In this document: in pieces, positions 34,706-45,000 of the stretch
Layout: each line of letters starts with the position of its first letter
Numbering within the stretch: the first letter of the stretch is position 1
Notes under the pieces: model-generated
Seen by the model: the letters and a program-made list of their open reading frames with translations, nothing else
What the model was told of the DNA's origin: nothing
Databases searched by the model: none
Source of the DNA: BQJD01 sp964350265
GTDB lineage: Bacteria; Pseudomonadota; Gammaproteobacteria; Arenicellales; CAJQKF01
NCBI GenBank assembly: GCA_964350265.1
Contig: CAYGJZ010000005.1
Coordinates: 28,401-92,400 of the forward strand
Reading direction: 5' to 3'
DNA length: 64,000 nucleotides
Position numbers and translations under genes: made by a program

Positions 34706-36748
34706 ATGGCGGAGTACAGCACCGGCGATATCCGGAACGTGGCGCTGGTTGGGCATGCCGGCGCCGGCAAGACACGGCTTTGCGAATCCCTGGCCCACCG
34801 GGCCGGTGCCCTCGATCAGCCGGGCAGCATCGAGCGGGGCAGCACGGTCAGCGACCACGACCCGCTGGAACGCCGGCACGGCCACTCGCTGTCGTCGTCG
34901 GTGGTCGGTTTCGACTGCCAGGGCCACCGCGTCAACCTCGTCGACACCCCCGGCTATGCCGACTTTGTCGGTGCCGCTCTTGGCGTGCTGCCGGCGGTGG
35001 ACACGGTGGCGGTGGTGATCAATGCCGCGCGCGGGGTCGAGTCGATGACCCGCCGGATGATGGAGGTGCTGGCCGAGCGCAACCAGTGCCGCGTGATCAT
35101 CGTCAACCAGGTCGATGCCGAGGGCGTCGACCTGGCCGCGGTCTATGCCGACATCCAGTCCGCCTTCGGTGCCGAGTGCCTGGCGCTGAACCTGCCCGCG
35201 GCGGGAGCGACGAAGGTGGTCGACTGCTTCTTCAATCCCGACGGCGAGGCCGATTTTTCCTCGGTGGAGGAGGCGCACACCGCCATCATCGACCAGACCA
35301 TCGAGGTCGACGAGGACCTGATGACGGTCTACCTGGAGGAGGGCGAGGTGGCCCCGGTGCAGCTCCACGACACCTTCGAGCAGGCCCTGCGCGAGGGACA
35401 CCTGGTGCCGGTGTGCTTCACCTCCGCGGCCAGCGGCGCCGGCGTCGCCGAGCTGCTGGAGGTGATCCTCCGGCTGCTGCCCAATCCCGCCGAGGGCAAC
35501 CCGCCGGTGTTTCGCAACGGCGAGGGCGACGACGCCGAGGTGGTCACGGTGACGCCGGATCCGGATCGTCACGTGCTGGCGCATGTCTTCAAGGTGTCCT
35601 TCGATCCCTTCGTCGGTCGCATTGCCCACCTGCGTGTCCACCAGGGCGTGCTCGGCAAGGACAGCGCGCTGTACATCGGCGATGCGCGCAAGCCGCTGAA
35701 ACCCGGCACCCTGCAGCGGGCCTTCGGCAAGGAGCTGTCGGAGGTGGCCAGCGCGGTGCCCGGCGACCTGGTGGTCATGACCAAGGTCGACGGGCTGTAC
35801 TACGACGCCGTGCTGCACGACTCCCACGACGACGACCACATCCGCCTGGAGCCGCAGAAGATGCCGGCGCCGATGATGGGGCTGGCGATCACCGCTGCCC
35901 GGCGCGGTGACGAGCAGAAGCTCATGGACGCGCTCGGCAAGCTGGTAGCGGAGGACCCCTGCCTGGCGCTGGAGCGCGACGCGGTGGCCAACGAGGTGGT
36001 GTTGCGTGGTCTCGGCGAACTGCACCTGCGCACCGTCATCGAGCGGTTGCAGGAGCAGTACAACGTGGAGGTGGAAACCGCCGCGCCCACCGTGCCCTAC
36101 CGGGAAACCATCACCCGCGAGGCCGAGGGTCACTGCCGGCACAAGAAGCAGACCGGCGGTGCCGGCCAGTTCGGCGAGGTCTACCTGCGGGTGAAGCCGC
36201 AGCCGCGCGGCAGCGGCTTTTCCTTCGTCAACAAGATCGTCGGTGGCGTGATCCCGTCGCAGTTCGTGCCGGCGGTGGAGAAAGGCGTGCGCCAGGTGCT
36301 GGACAGCGGCGCCATCGCCGGCTTCCCGCTGCAGGATGTCGAGGTCACCGTCTACGACGGCAAGCATCACCCGGTGGACTCCAAGGAAGTGGCCTTCGTC
36401 TCCGCCGGCAAGAAGGCCTTCCTCGATGCCATCGGCAAGGCCCGTGCCATCGTGCTCGAACCGGTCATGGACATCACCGTCACCGTGCCCGGCAGTGCCA
36501 TGGGCGACGTCACCGGCGATCTGTCGTCGCGGCGTGGACGGGTCAACAGCACCGACAGCCTGGCCGGCGACCAGTTGGTGATCAGCGGCCATGTGCCGCT
36601 GGCCGAGATCGAGGACTACCAGTCGCGGCTGAAGTCGATGACCGGTGGCGAGGGCAGTTTCGACCTCGCCTTCAGTACCTACGAACCGGCCCCCGCCGAG
36701 GTACAGAAGCGTCTTGCCGACGCCTACCAGCGTCCCGAGGAGGACTGA
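34706..36748 (+). CDS. Elongation factor G-like GTPase (EF-G2 type)
   Basis: 680 residues; GAGGAG precedes the ATG. All five EF-G domains can be followed, ending in the domain V region. The GTPase motifs are altered: P-loop GHAGAGKT in place of AHIDAGKT, G3 DTPGYADF, and G4 NQVD in place of NKxD. These changes are typical of the accessory EF-G-like family, which is not the essential translocase and has no settled role. It stands alone rather than in a str operon (no rpsL, rpsG or tuf). Its last 77 bp overlap the antiparallel end of the DUF2207 gene. Confidence 0.88.
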   Translation: MAEYSTGDIRNVALVGHAGAGKTRLCESLAHRAGALDQPGSIERGSTVSDHDPLERRHGHSLSSSVVGFDCQGHRVNLVDTPGYADFVGAALGVLPAVDTVAVVINAARGVESMTRRMMEVLAERNQCRVIIVNQVDAEGVDLAAVYADIQSAFGAECLALNLPAAGATKVVDCFFNPDGEADFSSVEEAHTAIIDQTIEVDEDLMTVYLEEGEVAPVQLHDTFEQALREGHLVPVCFTSAASGAGVAELLEVILRLLPNPAEGNPPVFRNGEGDDAEVVTVTPDPDRHVLAHVFKVSFDPFVGRIAHLRVHQGVLGKDSALYIGDARKPLKPGTLQRAFGKELSEVASAVPGDLVVMTKVDGLYYDAVLHDSHDDDHIRLEPQKMPAPMMGLAITAARRGDEQKLMDALGKLVAEDPCLALERDAVANEVVLRGLGELHLRTVIERLQEQYNVEVETAAPTVPYRETITREAEGHCRHKKQTGGAGQFGEVYLRVKPQPRGSGFSFVNKIVGGVIPSQFVPAVEKGVRQVLDSGAIAGFPLQDVEVTVYDGKHHPVDSKEVAFVSAGKKAFLDAIGKARAIVLEPVMDITVTVPGSAMGDVTGDLSSRRGRVNSTDSLAGDQLVISGHVPLAEIEDYQSRLKSMTGGEGSFDLAFSTYEPAPAEVQKRLADAYQRPEED

Positions 36749-38123
36749 TGCCGTCGTCCGGGTCGCGGGGCGACAGCGGGTCGTCGAAGTAGGGCATGCG
36801 GCGACCGTCGGGCAGGTCGTCGCCGAACACGAAGCCGACCCCGGGGTCTTCGCTGCCTTCGTCGTCGAGCGGCGCCAGCCGCGGCGGCTGGTCGCGCGGC
36901 AGCGGTTGCTCCGTCCGCGCGGTCCGGTCCTCCTGCACGGCCGCCGTCGGTGCCGTCGTCCCGGCCGGCTCGGCCACCGTCCGCGGCGCGGCCGGGCGGG
37001 TGCCTTCCCGGCGTGCGCGCAGGAGCATCCACCAGGCCAGGTCGGCATGGGCCAGGACCAGCAGCGGGTACCAGGGCGAAACCTCGTGCACCCACAGGTA
37101 CACCGCCGCCGAGCCCAGCGCGGTGGCGATCACCAGGTAGACCGGGCGGCCATGGGCATCGGCCAGCCAGCCGCGGGCGAGGAAGCAGAAGGCGGCCAGC
37201 AGCAGGCCGAGCACCCAGGCGACGGCGAACCGGCCAGGGTCCTGCGCGGCACCGGCGCCGGCCAGGTAGAGCACCGCCAGGGCGGCACAGCCGGCAACCG
37301 CCGGCAGGATTCGACGCAGCGGCTGCCGGCGGCCGGCGACGACGACGCCCATGGCCAGCAGCAGCAGGGACACGGCGGCGAAGGCCAGCGTGGTGCGCCG
37401 CGGGCGCAGCCACGGCGCCTGTTCGCTGTCGCTGGCGACGGCCAGCACCCCCGCCGGCCAGCCCACCAGCAGCGACGGCCCGTGCCCGGCGGGCAACGGG
37501 CCAACCGATCGCCAGGTAACCGCGCCGCTGCCGGCATCGCCTTCCCCCAGGGTCGTGCCGCCCACGGCCACCAGATGGTCTGCGGGGATCGGCCGCGGCA
37601 GGGTGACTTCCACCACCAGTGACGCCACCGGCATGGCCAGGCCCTCGCCCAGCGGGCGCCAGTGCAGCCACTCTCGCCCGCTGGTCCGGGCGAGGTGGCC
37701 GTCGACATGGTAGAGCAGTTCGTAGACGCGCTGGCCCGGCGGAATGCGGCGCTGCGGCCCGCCGAAGAACACCCGCAGCGCGCCGTCCACTGGCGCCGTG
37801 CGCCAGGGCAGGCGCTGCCCGCCCTGGGCAACGCGGAGGATCTCGATGTCCATGGCCGGGGCGCCGGGCACGACGACGGCGGGAAGGTCGCGGTGGGGCG
37901 TGCCGTGGACGGCGTCGGCAACCACGGTATGGGTCTCGCGTACCAGCATCGAGCCGTCCAGCGCCACCGACAGCACGATTTCGACGTGGCTGGCGCGCAG
38001 CGCGGCGGCCGCGGGCAGCGCCAGTGCGAACGCCAGCGCCGCCAGCCAGGCGCGCTGCCAGCCAGGGACACGAGAGGGGCGCAACGGCCGGGACGCGGTT
38101 CGCGAAGGCGGTGCGCCGTGCAT
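36672..38123 (-). CDS. DUF2207-like membrane protein
   Basis: 483 residues. A signal-type helix (about 22-42) is followed by an extracytoplasmic beta-rich domain with DGSMLVRETHTVVAD, the usual DUF2207 opening; then several helices between about 245 and 370; then a long charged, proline-rich cytoplasmic tail. The last 25 residues are encoded opposite the end of the EF-G-like gene. The start is 14 bp after the dgcA stop, so it may belong to the dgcN-dgcA transcript. Function unknown. Confidence 0.72.
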   Translation of the reverse strand: MHGAPPSRTASRPLRPSRVPGWQRAWLAALAFALALPAAAALRASHVEIVLSVALDGSMLVRETHTVVADAVHGTPHRDLPAVVVPGAPAMDIEILRVAQGGQRLPWRTAPVDGALRVFFGGPQRRIPPGQRVYELLYHVDGHLARTSGREWLHWRPLGEGLAMPVASLVVEVTLPRPIPADHLVAVGGTTLGEGDAGSGAVTWRSVGPLPAGHGPSLLVGWPAGVLAVASDSEQAPWLRPRRTTLAFAAVSLLLLAMGVVVAGRRQPLRRILPAVAGCAALAVLYLAGAGAAQDPGRFAVAWVLGLLLAAFCFLARGWLADAHGRPVYLVIATALGSAAVYLWVHEVSPWYPLLVLAHADLAWWMLLRARREGTRPAAPRTVAEPAGTTAPTAAVQEDRTARTEQPLPRDQPPRLAPLDDEGSEDPGVGFVFGDDLPDGRRMPYFDDPLSPRDPDDGISPPRDAGRRRQDASVPRRGPVRRY

Positions 38124-38137
38124 CGGCTTGCCGGTGT

Positions 38138-39121
38138 TCAGCCCCAGAAGTCGGCGTCGGGCGGGTAGACCCGGTCGTCTTCGTAGCGCAGGCCGCCGGG
38201 GCGGTCGCCACGCAGCAGCAGCGGCCCGTCGAGGTCGACGAAGCGTGCCGACGGCGTCAGCAGCATGGCCGGCGCCATCGACAGCGAGGTGGCGACCATG
38301 CAGCCGACCATGACCTCGAAGCCCAGCGCCTGGGCGCGGGCATGCATGCGCACCGCCTCGCTCGGGCCGCCGGTCTTGTCGAGCTTGATGTTGACCACCT
38401 GGTAGCGGTCCTTCAGCGCCTCCAGCCCGTCACTGGTGTGGCAGGACTCGTCGGCGCCGATGGGCATCGGTGCGCGCAGGTCGGCCAAGGCCTGGTCGGC
38501 GTCGGCCGGCAGGGGTTGTTCCACCATGGCCACGCCGCAGGCGGCGAAGTCGTCCAGGGCGTTGGCCAGGGTGTCGATGTCGAAGGCCTCGTTGGCATCC
38601 ACGATCAGCACCGCGTCGGGGGCCGCGGCACGCACCGCGCGCACGCAGTCCGCCGCCTCGCTCGGGCCGAGCTTGAGCTTGAGCAGCCCGCGGCGCCGGT
38701 GTCGTGCCGCGTCCGCGGCCATGGCCTCGGGGTCGTCCAGGGTGAGGGTGTAGGCGGTGACCACCGGCGCTGGCTCGGGCGTGCCGAGGATGGTGAAGGC
38801 GCGCTGCCCGCTGCGCCGCGCCTCGAGGTCGAGCAGGGCCGAGTCCAGCGCATTGCGTGCCGCGCCGGGGGCCAGTGCATCGGCCAGCGCGGCGCGGTCG
38901 CCACCGTCCTCGATCAGCGGCCGCACCGCCTCGATCTGCGCCATCACCGTCTCCGGGCTTTCCCCGTAACGCGGGTAGGGCAGGCATTCGCCGCGACCGC
39001 GGGCACTGCCCTCGCGAAGGGTCGCCACCACCACGTGGGCGGCGGTCTTGCTGGCGCGGGAAATGCGAAAGGCCCGCGTCAGCGGCCATTCCTCGGCCGC
39101 CACCGCCAGGGTACGTTTCAT
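38138..39121 (-). CDS. dgcA: Dipeptide epimerase-family enzyme, probable N-acetyl-D-glutamate racemase
   Basis: 327 residues of the enolase superfamily. Catalytic and metal residues are visible: LKLKLG (first lysine), IVDANEAF, MVEQPL, IGADESCH (three acidic metal ligands) and VNIKLDKTGG (second lysine). By sequence alone it could be an L-Ala-D/L-Glu epimerase (YcjG). Its ATG overlaps the stop of a DUF1611 protein; that pairing matches the DgcN-DgcA pathway, where DgcN N-acetylates D-glutamate and DgcA racemises the product to the L form. The assignment rests on context plus family. Confidence 0.82.
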   Translation of the reverse strand: MKRTLAVAAEEWPLTRAFRISRASKTAAHVVVATLREGSARGRGECLPYPRYGESPETVMAQIEAVRPLIEDGGDRAALADALAPGAARNALDSALLDLEARRSGQRAFTILGTPEPAPVVTAYTLTLDDPEAMAADAARHRRRGLLKLKLGPSEAADCVRAVRAAAPDAVLIVDANEAFDIDTLANALDDFAACGVAMVEQPLPADADQALADLRAPMPIGADESCHTSDGLEALKDRYQVVNIKLDKTGGPSEAVRMHARAQALGFEVMVGCMVATSLSMAPAMLLTPSARFVDLDGPLLLRGDRPGGLRYEDDRVYPPDADFWG

Positions 39122-40131
39122 CCGGCGGCGTCGAGCAGGGCGTCGACCAGTTCGCCCACCCCGGTGACCATGGGGTCAACGCAGGGCATGCCGAACTCGT
39201 CCGCCAGTTCCGCCAGCAGCGCCTCGCGGCGCCCGGGCTCGACGTGGTAGGTGTTCACCGCGATGCCGGCCATGCGCGGGTTGGCGCTGACCACCCGCGC
39301 CCAGGCCAGGTTGGCCTCGATGCAGGCCTGGATGCCCGGCAGCGACTGCTTCGGCAGGCCGCGCATGTGCTCGCGGGTGGGCTCGTGGCACAGCACCAGG
39401 AAATCCGGCTGGCTGCCGTGCAGCAGGCCCAGGCTGACGCCGGAGAAGGAGGGATGGAACAGCGAGCCCTGTCCCTCGATGACGTCCCAGTGGTCGGCGT
39501 CGTTGGCCGGGCAGAGCTGCTCGATGGAGCCGGCGATGAAGTCCGACACCACCGCGTCCACCGGCACGCCGCTGCCCTCGATGAAGATGCCGGTCTGGCC
39601 GGTGGCGCGGTAGTCGGCATCGACGCCGCGTGCCCGCATCTCTCGGTGAATGGCGAGGGTGGCGTACATCTTGCCCACCGAGCAGTCGGTGCCCACCGCC
39701 AGCAGGCGGTGTCCGCTGCGCGGCTCGCCGTTGCCGATGGGATAGGGCCGGTCCGGAACGCGCACGTCGATCAGTGCACGGCCATGGCGCTCGGCGGTTT
39801 CGCGCAGGGCATCGATGGAGGACAGCCGGGTATGCAGGCCACTGGCAAGATCCATGCCGCGCTCCAGTGCCTCGGTGAGCGGTGCCAGCCAGCTTTCCGG
39901 GATGATGCCGCCACGGTTGGCGACGCCGATCAGCAGGGTCTTCGCGCCGCGCTCGGCGGCGCCGGCGATCCCCGGTTCGTCGATGCCAAGGTCCGGCACG
40001 CAGCCGGGCAGGCGGAACTGCCCGACGCAGGCCTCGGGACGCCAGTCGTGGACGCCGATGGCGGTCTTCGCGGCGAGGCGGTCCGGCGCATCGCCAAGGA
40101 ACAACAGGTATGGTTGCCTGATGGTGGTCAT
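39118..40131 (-). CDS. dgcN: DUF1611 protein, probable D-glutamate N-acetyltransferase
   Basis: 337 residues. The N-terminal Rossmann-like domain (QPYLLFLGDAPDRLAAKTA) is followed by a P-loop domain with AVGTDCSVGKMYATLAI and later VIEGQGSLFHPSFSG, all typical of DUF1611. Members include DgcN. The TGA overlaps the dgcA ATG, so the two are coupled. The gene is divergent from ddl, giving a head-to-head arrangement of D-amino-acid catabolic and peptidoglycan precursor genes. The ATG at 40131 has only a weak ribosome site. Confidence 0.82.
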   Translation of the reverse strand: MTTIRQPYLLFLGDAPDRLAAKTAIGVHDWRPEACVGQFRLPGCVPDLGIDEPGIAGAAERGAKTLLIGVANRGGIIPESWLAPLTEALERGMDLASGLHTRLSSIDALRETAERHGRALIDVRVPDRPYPIGNGEPRSGHRLLAVGTDCSVGKMYATLAIHREMRARGVDADYRATGQTGIFIEGSGVPVDAVVSDFIAGSIEQLCPANDADHWDVIEGQGSLFHPSFSGVSLGLLHGSQPDFLVLCHEPTREHMRGLPKQSLPGIQACIEANLAWARVVSANPRMAGIAVNTYHVEPGRREALLAELADEFGMPCVDPMVTGVGELVDALLDAAG

Positions 40132-40403
40132 GTCTTCGTCAACCCCGGGGAAGTGCAAGCTCTGGAAAGATAAAGGACGACGCGCTGCCCGCTGGTGACG
40201 GATGCGTGCAGGCGATGGATGTGCAATACTCGAAGCGGCTATTCTACACAGCGCCCGCTGGCAACGTCGACGTCGGCAGCCGTGTGGTCGCCGCCCTCGG
40301 CCGGGGGTCGCGCCGCCATCGAATCGCCACCTCGCGGCCCACGGTTCGTCCGTCCGGGCCTGCGACAATCCATCGTTTTCCCTCGCCTGGAGACGTCCTG
40401 CCC
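40132..40403. promoter_or_regulatory. Divergent dgcN/ddl intergenic region (272 bp)
   Basis: No gene is supported here. A short AT-richer patch around 40220-40250, with TATTCT near 40240, could hold the ddl promoter, but I cannot pair it with a -35. Confidence 0.25.
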
Positions 40404-41498
40404 ATGGCCGACAAGATCCATCTGCTGCTGTTGTTCGGCGGCCAGTCCTGTGAACACGAGGTCTCGGTGATCTCGGCGCGCTCGGTGTACGACGCCATCG
40501 ACAGCGCACGCTATGCCGTGACCCTGGTGGGCATCAGCAAGCGCGGCCGCTGGTGGCTGCGCGACGATGCCGCCGCCGCCTTCGCCGGTGGCCAGGTCGC
40601 GGACGACGAGGGCACCGCGGTGTACCTGGACTACTGTGGCGGCGGCCACCTGAAGTCGCCTGCCGATGCCGCCCTCGACATCCCGGTGGACGTGGTCTTC
40701 CCGCTGCTGCACGGCCCGCGCGGCGAAGACGGCACCGTGCAGGGTCTGCTGGAACTGGCCGGCGTGGCCTACGTCGGCTCCGGCGTGGTCGGTTCCGCCG
40801 TGGCCATGGACAAGGAGCTGATGCGACGCGTGTTCGCCGCGGCGGGGCTGCCGCAGACCGACTGGCTGACCATCACCGGCGACGACTGGTCGAGTCGTGC
40901 CGATGCGCTGGTCGAGGAAGTCGTCGCCACCCTCGGCCTGCCGGTCTTCGTCAAGCCGTGCAATCTCGGTTCCAGCGTCGGCGTGAGCAAGGCGAGCAGC
41001 GTGGCCGCGTTGACCGAGGCGGTGAACTTCGCCCTGCGCTTCGACTACAAGGCCATGGTGGAGCGTTCGGTGGAGGATGCCCAGGAAGTGGAGTGCGCCG
41101 TGCTTGGCAATGCCGAGCCGGAATCCTCGCCGCTGGGAGAGATCATCCCCGGTGCCGAGTTCTACAACTACGAGACCAAGTACATCGACGACAAGTCACA
41201 ACTGGTGGTGCCCGCCAGGCTCGACGACGACACCACCGCGCAGGTGCGCGAGCAGGCCATCGGCGCCTTTCGCGCGGTGGAGGCCTTCGGTCTTGCCCGG
41301 GTCGACTTCCTGGTGCCCCGGGACGGTTCCGGCGCGCTGGTCAACGAGATCAACACCATGCCCGGGTTCACCCCGATCAGCATGTACCCGCGGCTGTGGC
41401 GGGAAGCCGGCCTCGCCTACGGCGCCCTGGTCGACCGCCTGGTGGAGCTGGCGCTGGCGCGGCAGGCGCGAACCGCCGCCCTGTCCACCAGCCTGTAG
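40404..41498 (+). CDS. ddl: D-alanine--D-alanine ligase
   Basis: 364 residues from ATG 40404, with GGAGA 8-12 nt upstream. ATP-grasp enzyme that joins two D-alanines for peptidoglycan. Motifs: LFGGQSCEHEVSVISA at the N-terminus, HGPRGEDGTVQGLLE, FVKPCNLGSSVGVSK in the ATP-grasp core, YETKYID and LVNEINTMPGFTPISMYP at the active site. Length is near the long DdlA form (about 365). It is not in an mra/fts cluster, so it may be a second copy; the dgcN-dgcA neighbours are divergent. Confidence 0.95.
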   Translation: MADKIHLLLLFGGQSCEHEVSVISARSVYDAIDSARYAVTLVGISKRGRWWLRDDAAAAFAGGQVADDEGTAVYLDYCGGGHLKSPADAALDIPVDVVFPLLHGPRGEDGTVQGLLELAGVAYVGSGVVGSAVAMDKELMRRVFAAAGLPQTDWLTITGDDWSSRADALVEEVVATLGLPVFVKPCNLGSSVGVSKASSVAALTEAVNFALRFDYKAMVERSVEDAQEVECAVLGNAEPESSPLGEIIPGAEFYNYETKYIDDKSQLVVPARLDDDTTAQVREQAIGAFRAVEAFGLARVDFLVPRDGSGALVNEINTMPGFTPISMYPRLWREAGLAYGALVDRLVELALARQARTAALSTSL

Positions 41499-41583
41499 CG
41501 CCACTGGCGCGCGGCCGGCGCCATGCCGATAATGCAACCATCGTCGCCGACGTGGTTGGCAACCCGACCTTTGGAGTGACCCG

Positions 41584-42003
41584 ATGAAATACCTGCACAC
41601 CATGGTGCGCGTCTCCGACCTCGACGCTTCGCTGGACTTCTACTGCAACAAGCTCGGCCTGCAGGAACTTCGGCGCACCGAGAACGAGGCCGGGCGCTTC
41701 ACGCTGGTGTTCCTCGGCGCCGCCGAGAATCCCGAGGCCCAGGTGGAACTGACCTACAACTGGGACCCGGAGGACTACGACGGCGGGCGCAACTTCGGTC
41801 ACCTGGCCTACCAGGTGGACGACATCTACGCGCTGTGCCAGCACCTCGCCGACCACGGCGTGACCATCAACCGGCCGCCGCGTGATGGCCGCATGGCCTT
41901 CGTCCGCTCGCCGGACAACATCTCCATCGAACTGCTGCAAAAAGGCGAGGCGCTGCCGCTGCGCGAACCCTGGGCGTCGATGCCCAACAGCGGCCAGTGG
42001 TAG
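41584..42003 (+). CDS. gloA: Lactoylglutathione lyase (glyoxalase I)
   Basis: 139 residues; GGAG before the ATG. Metal-binding residues of glyoxalase I are recognisable: His in YLHTMVRV, Glu in VELTYNWD, His in NFGHLAYQV and Glu in SIELLQKG. The opening MVRVSDLDASLDFYCNKLGL is characteristic. It isomerises the methylglyoxal-glutathione hemithioacetal to lactoylglutathione. The D-lactate-type flavoprotein at 56470 could act further along that route. Confidence 0.93.
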   Translation: MKYLHTMVRVSDLDASLDFYCNKLGLQELRRTENEAGRFTLVFLGAAENPEAQVELTYNWDPEDYDGGRNFGHLAYQVDDIYALCQHLADHGVTINRPPRDGRMAFVRSPDNISIELLQKGEALPLREPWASMPNSGQW

Positions 42004-42022
42004 CGGCCCGGGCACTGCGCTG

Positions 42023-45000
42023 ATGACTGCCCGGTTGCCTCGCCGGATGTCGTCCCGCACCTGGCGCGGCGGCCTGCTGTTCGCCGCCTGCCTGCTGCTT
42101 GCCCCGCTGGCCGCCCCGCTGGCCGCCNNNNNNNNNNNNNNNNNNNNNNNNNNNNNNNNNNNNNNNNNNNNNNNNNNNNNNNNNNNNNNNNNNNNNNNNN
42201 NNNNNNNNNNNNNNNNNNNNNNNNNNNGCCCCGCTGGCCGCCCCGCTGGCCGCCAGCGTGCCGGCGCCGTTGCAGCCCTGGGTGGACTGGGTCATCGAGG
42301 GGGCCGGGGAGCGCGCCCACTGCACCTACGAGCACGACCGCGACAGCCTCGCCGGTTGTGCATGGCCCTCGCCGCTGTCGCTGCAACTGGCCGACGACGG
42401 TGGCCGCTTCGAGCAGCAGTGGACCGTCTCCTACCCTGCCTTCGTGCCGTTGCCGGGCGATGCCGCGCAGTGGCCGCTGGAAGTGCGGGTCAACGACGTC
42501 GCCGCACAGGTCACCGACGTCGACGGCATGCCCGCCCTGTACCTGGCACCGGGGGAGTACCGGGTCAGCGGCTCGTTTCGCTACCGCACGCTGCCCGCCC
42601 GCCTGCCGGTGCCGCCGGCCAGTGCGGTGGTGCGGCTTCGCATCAACGGCGAGCGGGTGGTGAACCCGGCCCGGGACCCTGGCGGCGTCCTGTCCCTGCG
42701 CCACGGCGAGCCCCCCGCATCCAGCGACCGGGTGGAAGTCAGCGTGTTTCGCCTGCTGCGCGACGACCGGCCATTCCAGGTGCAGACCCGCCTGGTGCTG
42801 GACGTATCCGGTGCCGAGCGCGAGCTGGTGCTGCCCTCGCCGCTGCTTGCCGGCGAGGTGCCGCTGCGACTGTCCGGGCCGTTGCCGATCCGCCTGCTGG
42901 CCGACGGTCGCATCCAGATGGCGGTGCGCCCCGGGCGGCTGGAGTTCGAGCTGCTTGGCCGCCTGCCGGGCCCGGTGGAGGCGGTTTCCCGCGGCGCGGT
43001 GACCGCGCCGCTGCCGCCGCGCGAGGTCTGGTCCTTCCAGTCCCGGCCGGCGCTGCGCGACGTGCGCCCCGGCGGGCTCGACCCGGTGGACCCGCGGCAG
43101 ACCCGGATGCCGGATGCCTGGCGCTCGCTGCCGGCCTTCGTCGCCGGCGCCGATGCCACCCTTGCCCTGTCCCCGGGGCAGGTCACCGCCCAGGATGCGC
43201 CGCGCGACCAGTTGTCGCTGGAGCGCACCCTGTGGCTGGACTTCGACGGCGGCGGCTACACCGCCCAGGACCGCATTGCCGGCGTCGTCCACGGTGATCG
43301 ACGACTGGAGGTGGACCAGCCGATGACCCTGGGACGGGTTGCGCTCCACGGCGAGCCGCAGTTCATTACCCGGCTGGCGGGCAGCGGCAGCCACGGCGTG
43401 GAAGTACGTCCCGGACCCCTCGACCTGGTCGCCGACCTGCGCCTGTCCGAGCGCGACGGTTCGTTGCCGGCCTCCGGCTGGAACCGCGACCTGCGCGAGG
43501 TGGCCACCACGCTGCAACTGCCGCCCGGCTACCGGCTGGTCTCCGCCAGCGGTGCCGACCGGGTGGATGGCGCCTGGCTGGACCGCTGGTCGATGCTGGA
43601 CATGTTCATGGTGCTGGTGCTGTCGGTGGCGGCCTTTCGCGTCTGGGGCGCGCTGGCCGGGGCGGTGGCGCTGGCGGCGCTGGCCCTGAGCTGGCACGGC
43701 GTCGGCGCGCCGCAGTTCGCCTGGGTGCCGCTGCTGCTGGCCTCGGCGCTGCTGCACGCGCTGAAGCCCTCGCGCCTCCAGCGGGCGGTGGTCCTGCTGC
43801 GTGGCCTGGCCATCCTCCTCGTGGTGGTGGTGGCAACGCCCTACCTGGTGCAGACCGCGCGCACCGTGGTCTTCCCGCAACTGGAACAGGCGCGCCTGTT
43901 GCCGCCCATGGCCGGCTTCCTGCCCGGTGCGGCATCGCGCGCGCAGCTCGACGAGGCGCGACACTACGCCAAGGCCATGGCGCCGGCGCCGGTCTCGGCG
44001 CCGACCCTGGCGCTGGAATCCATGGCCGGCGCCGCGGCGAGCACGCCACGGGTGGTGGAGCCGCCCAGCCGGGCCTTCGACACCACCCTGGTGCAGACCG
44101 GTCCCGGTGTGCCCGACTGGAACTGGAACCGCTACACGCTGCACTTCGGCGGCCCGGTGGATGCCGATCGCGGCGTGCGCCTGGTGGTGCTCGGCCCGCT
44201 GGCCAACCGCGTGCTGGACCTGGCCCGCTTCGTGCTGGTGCTCGCCTTCCTCGGCATCCTGCTGGTCAACCGGCGACCGCCCGCCGCCGGCGACGACGCC
44301 AGCGGCGCAGCGGGACTGGCAGCCGCCGTGGCGGCACTGGCGCTGTTGCCGCTGCTGGCCCCGGAGCCGGCGCTGGCCGACGAGTTTCCGCCGCCGGCCC
44401 TGCTCGAGGAGCTGGAACGACGACTGGTGCGGCCGCCGGACTGCCTGCCCCATTGCGTCAACCTGCACTCGGTGCTGGTGACCGCCGATGACAGCGAGCT
44501 GCGCATCTTCTACGAGCTCACCGTGCTCGAGGAAGTCGCCGCGCCGCTGCTCGGCCCGTCGGCCACCTGGTCGGCGGACAGCGTGGAGGTGGACGGCGCC
44601 GATGGCCGCGTGCGCGGCGACGACGGCATCGCCCGGGTGGTGTTGCCGGCCGGCCACCGGCTGGTGGAAGTGAGCGGTCCGGTAGGCGATGCCCGCGACA
44701 TCGAGCTCACCTTCCCGCTGCGCCCGCACCGTCTGCTGGTGGAGTCGGCGCAGTGGCGATCGGCCGGCATGGAGCGCGCCGGCGGCCGTGACCGGCAGCT
44801 GCGCCTGTTCCGCGAGCGCGAGGCGGTGCCGGCAGCGGGAAGCATGCCGGCTTCCGGCCTGGTGCCGCCGTTCTTCTCGCTCACCCGCACCCTGGTGCTG
44901 GGCCTGGATGCACGGGTGCGCAACGAGCTGGTGCGCCTGTCCGATCCGCGCGCCCCGCTGTCCCTGGACGTCGCGTTGCTCCCCGGCGAGACGCCGGTGA

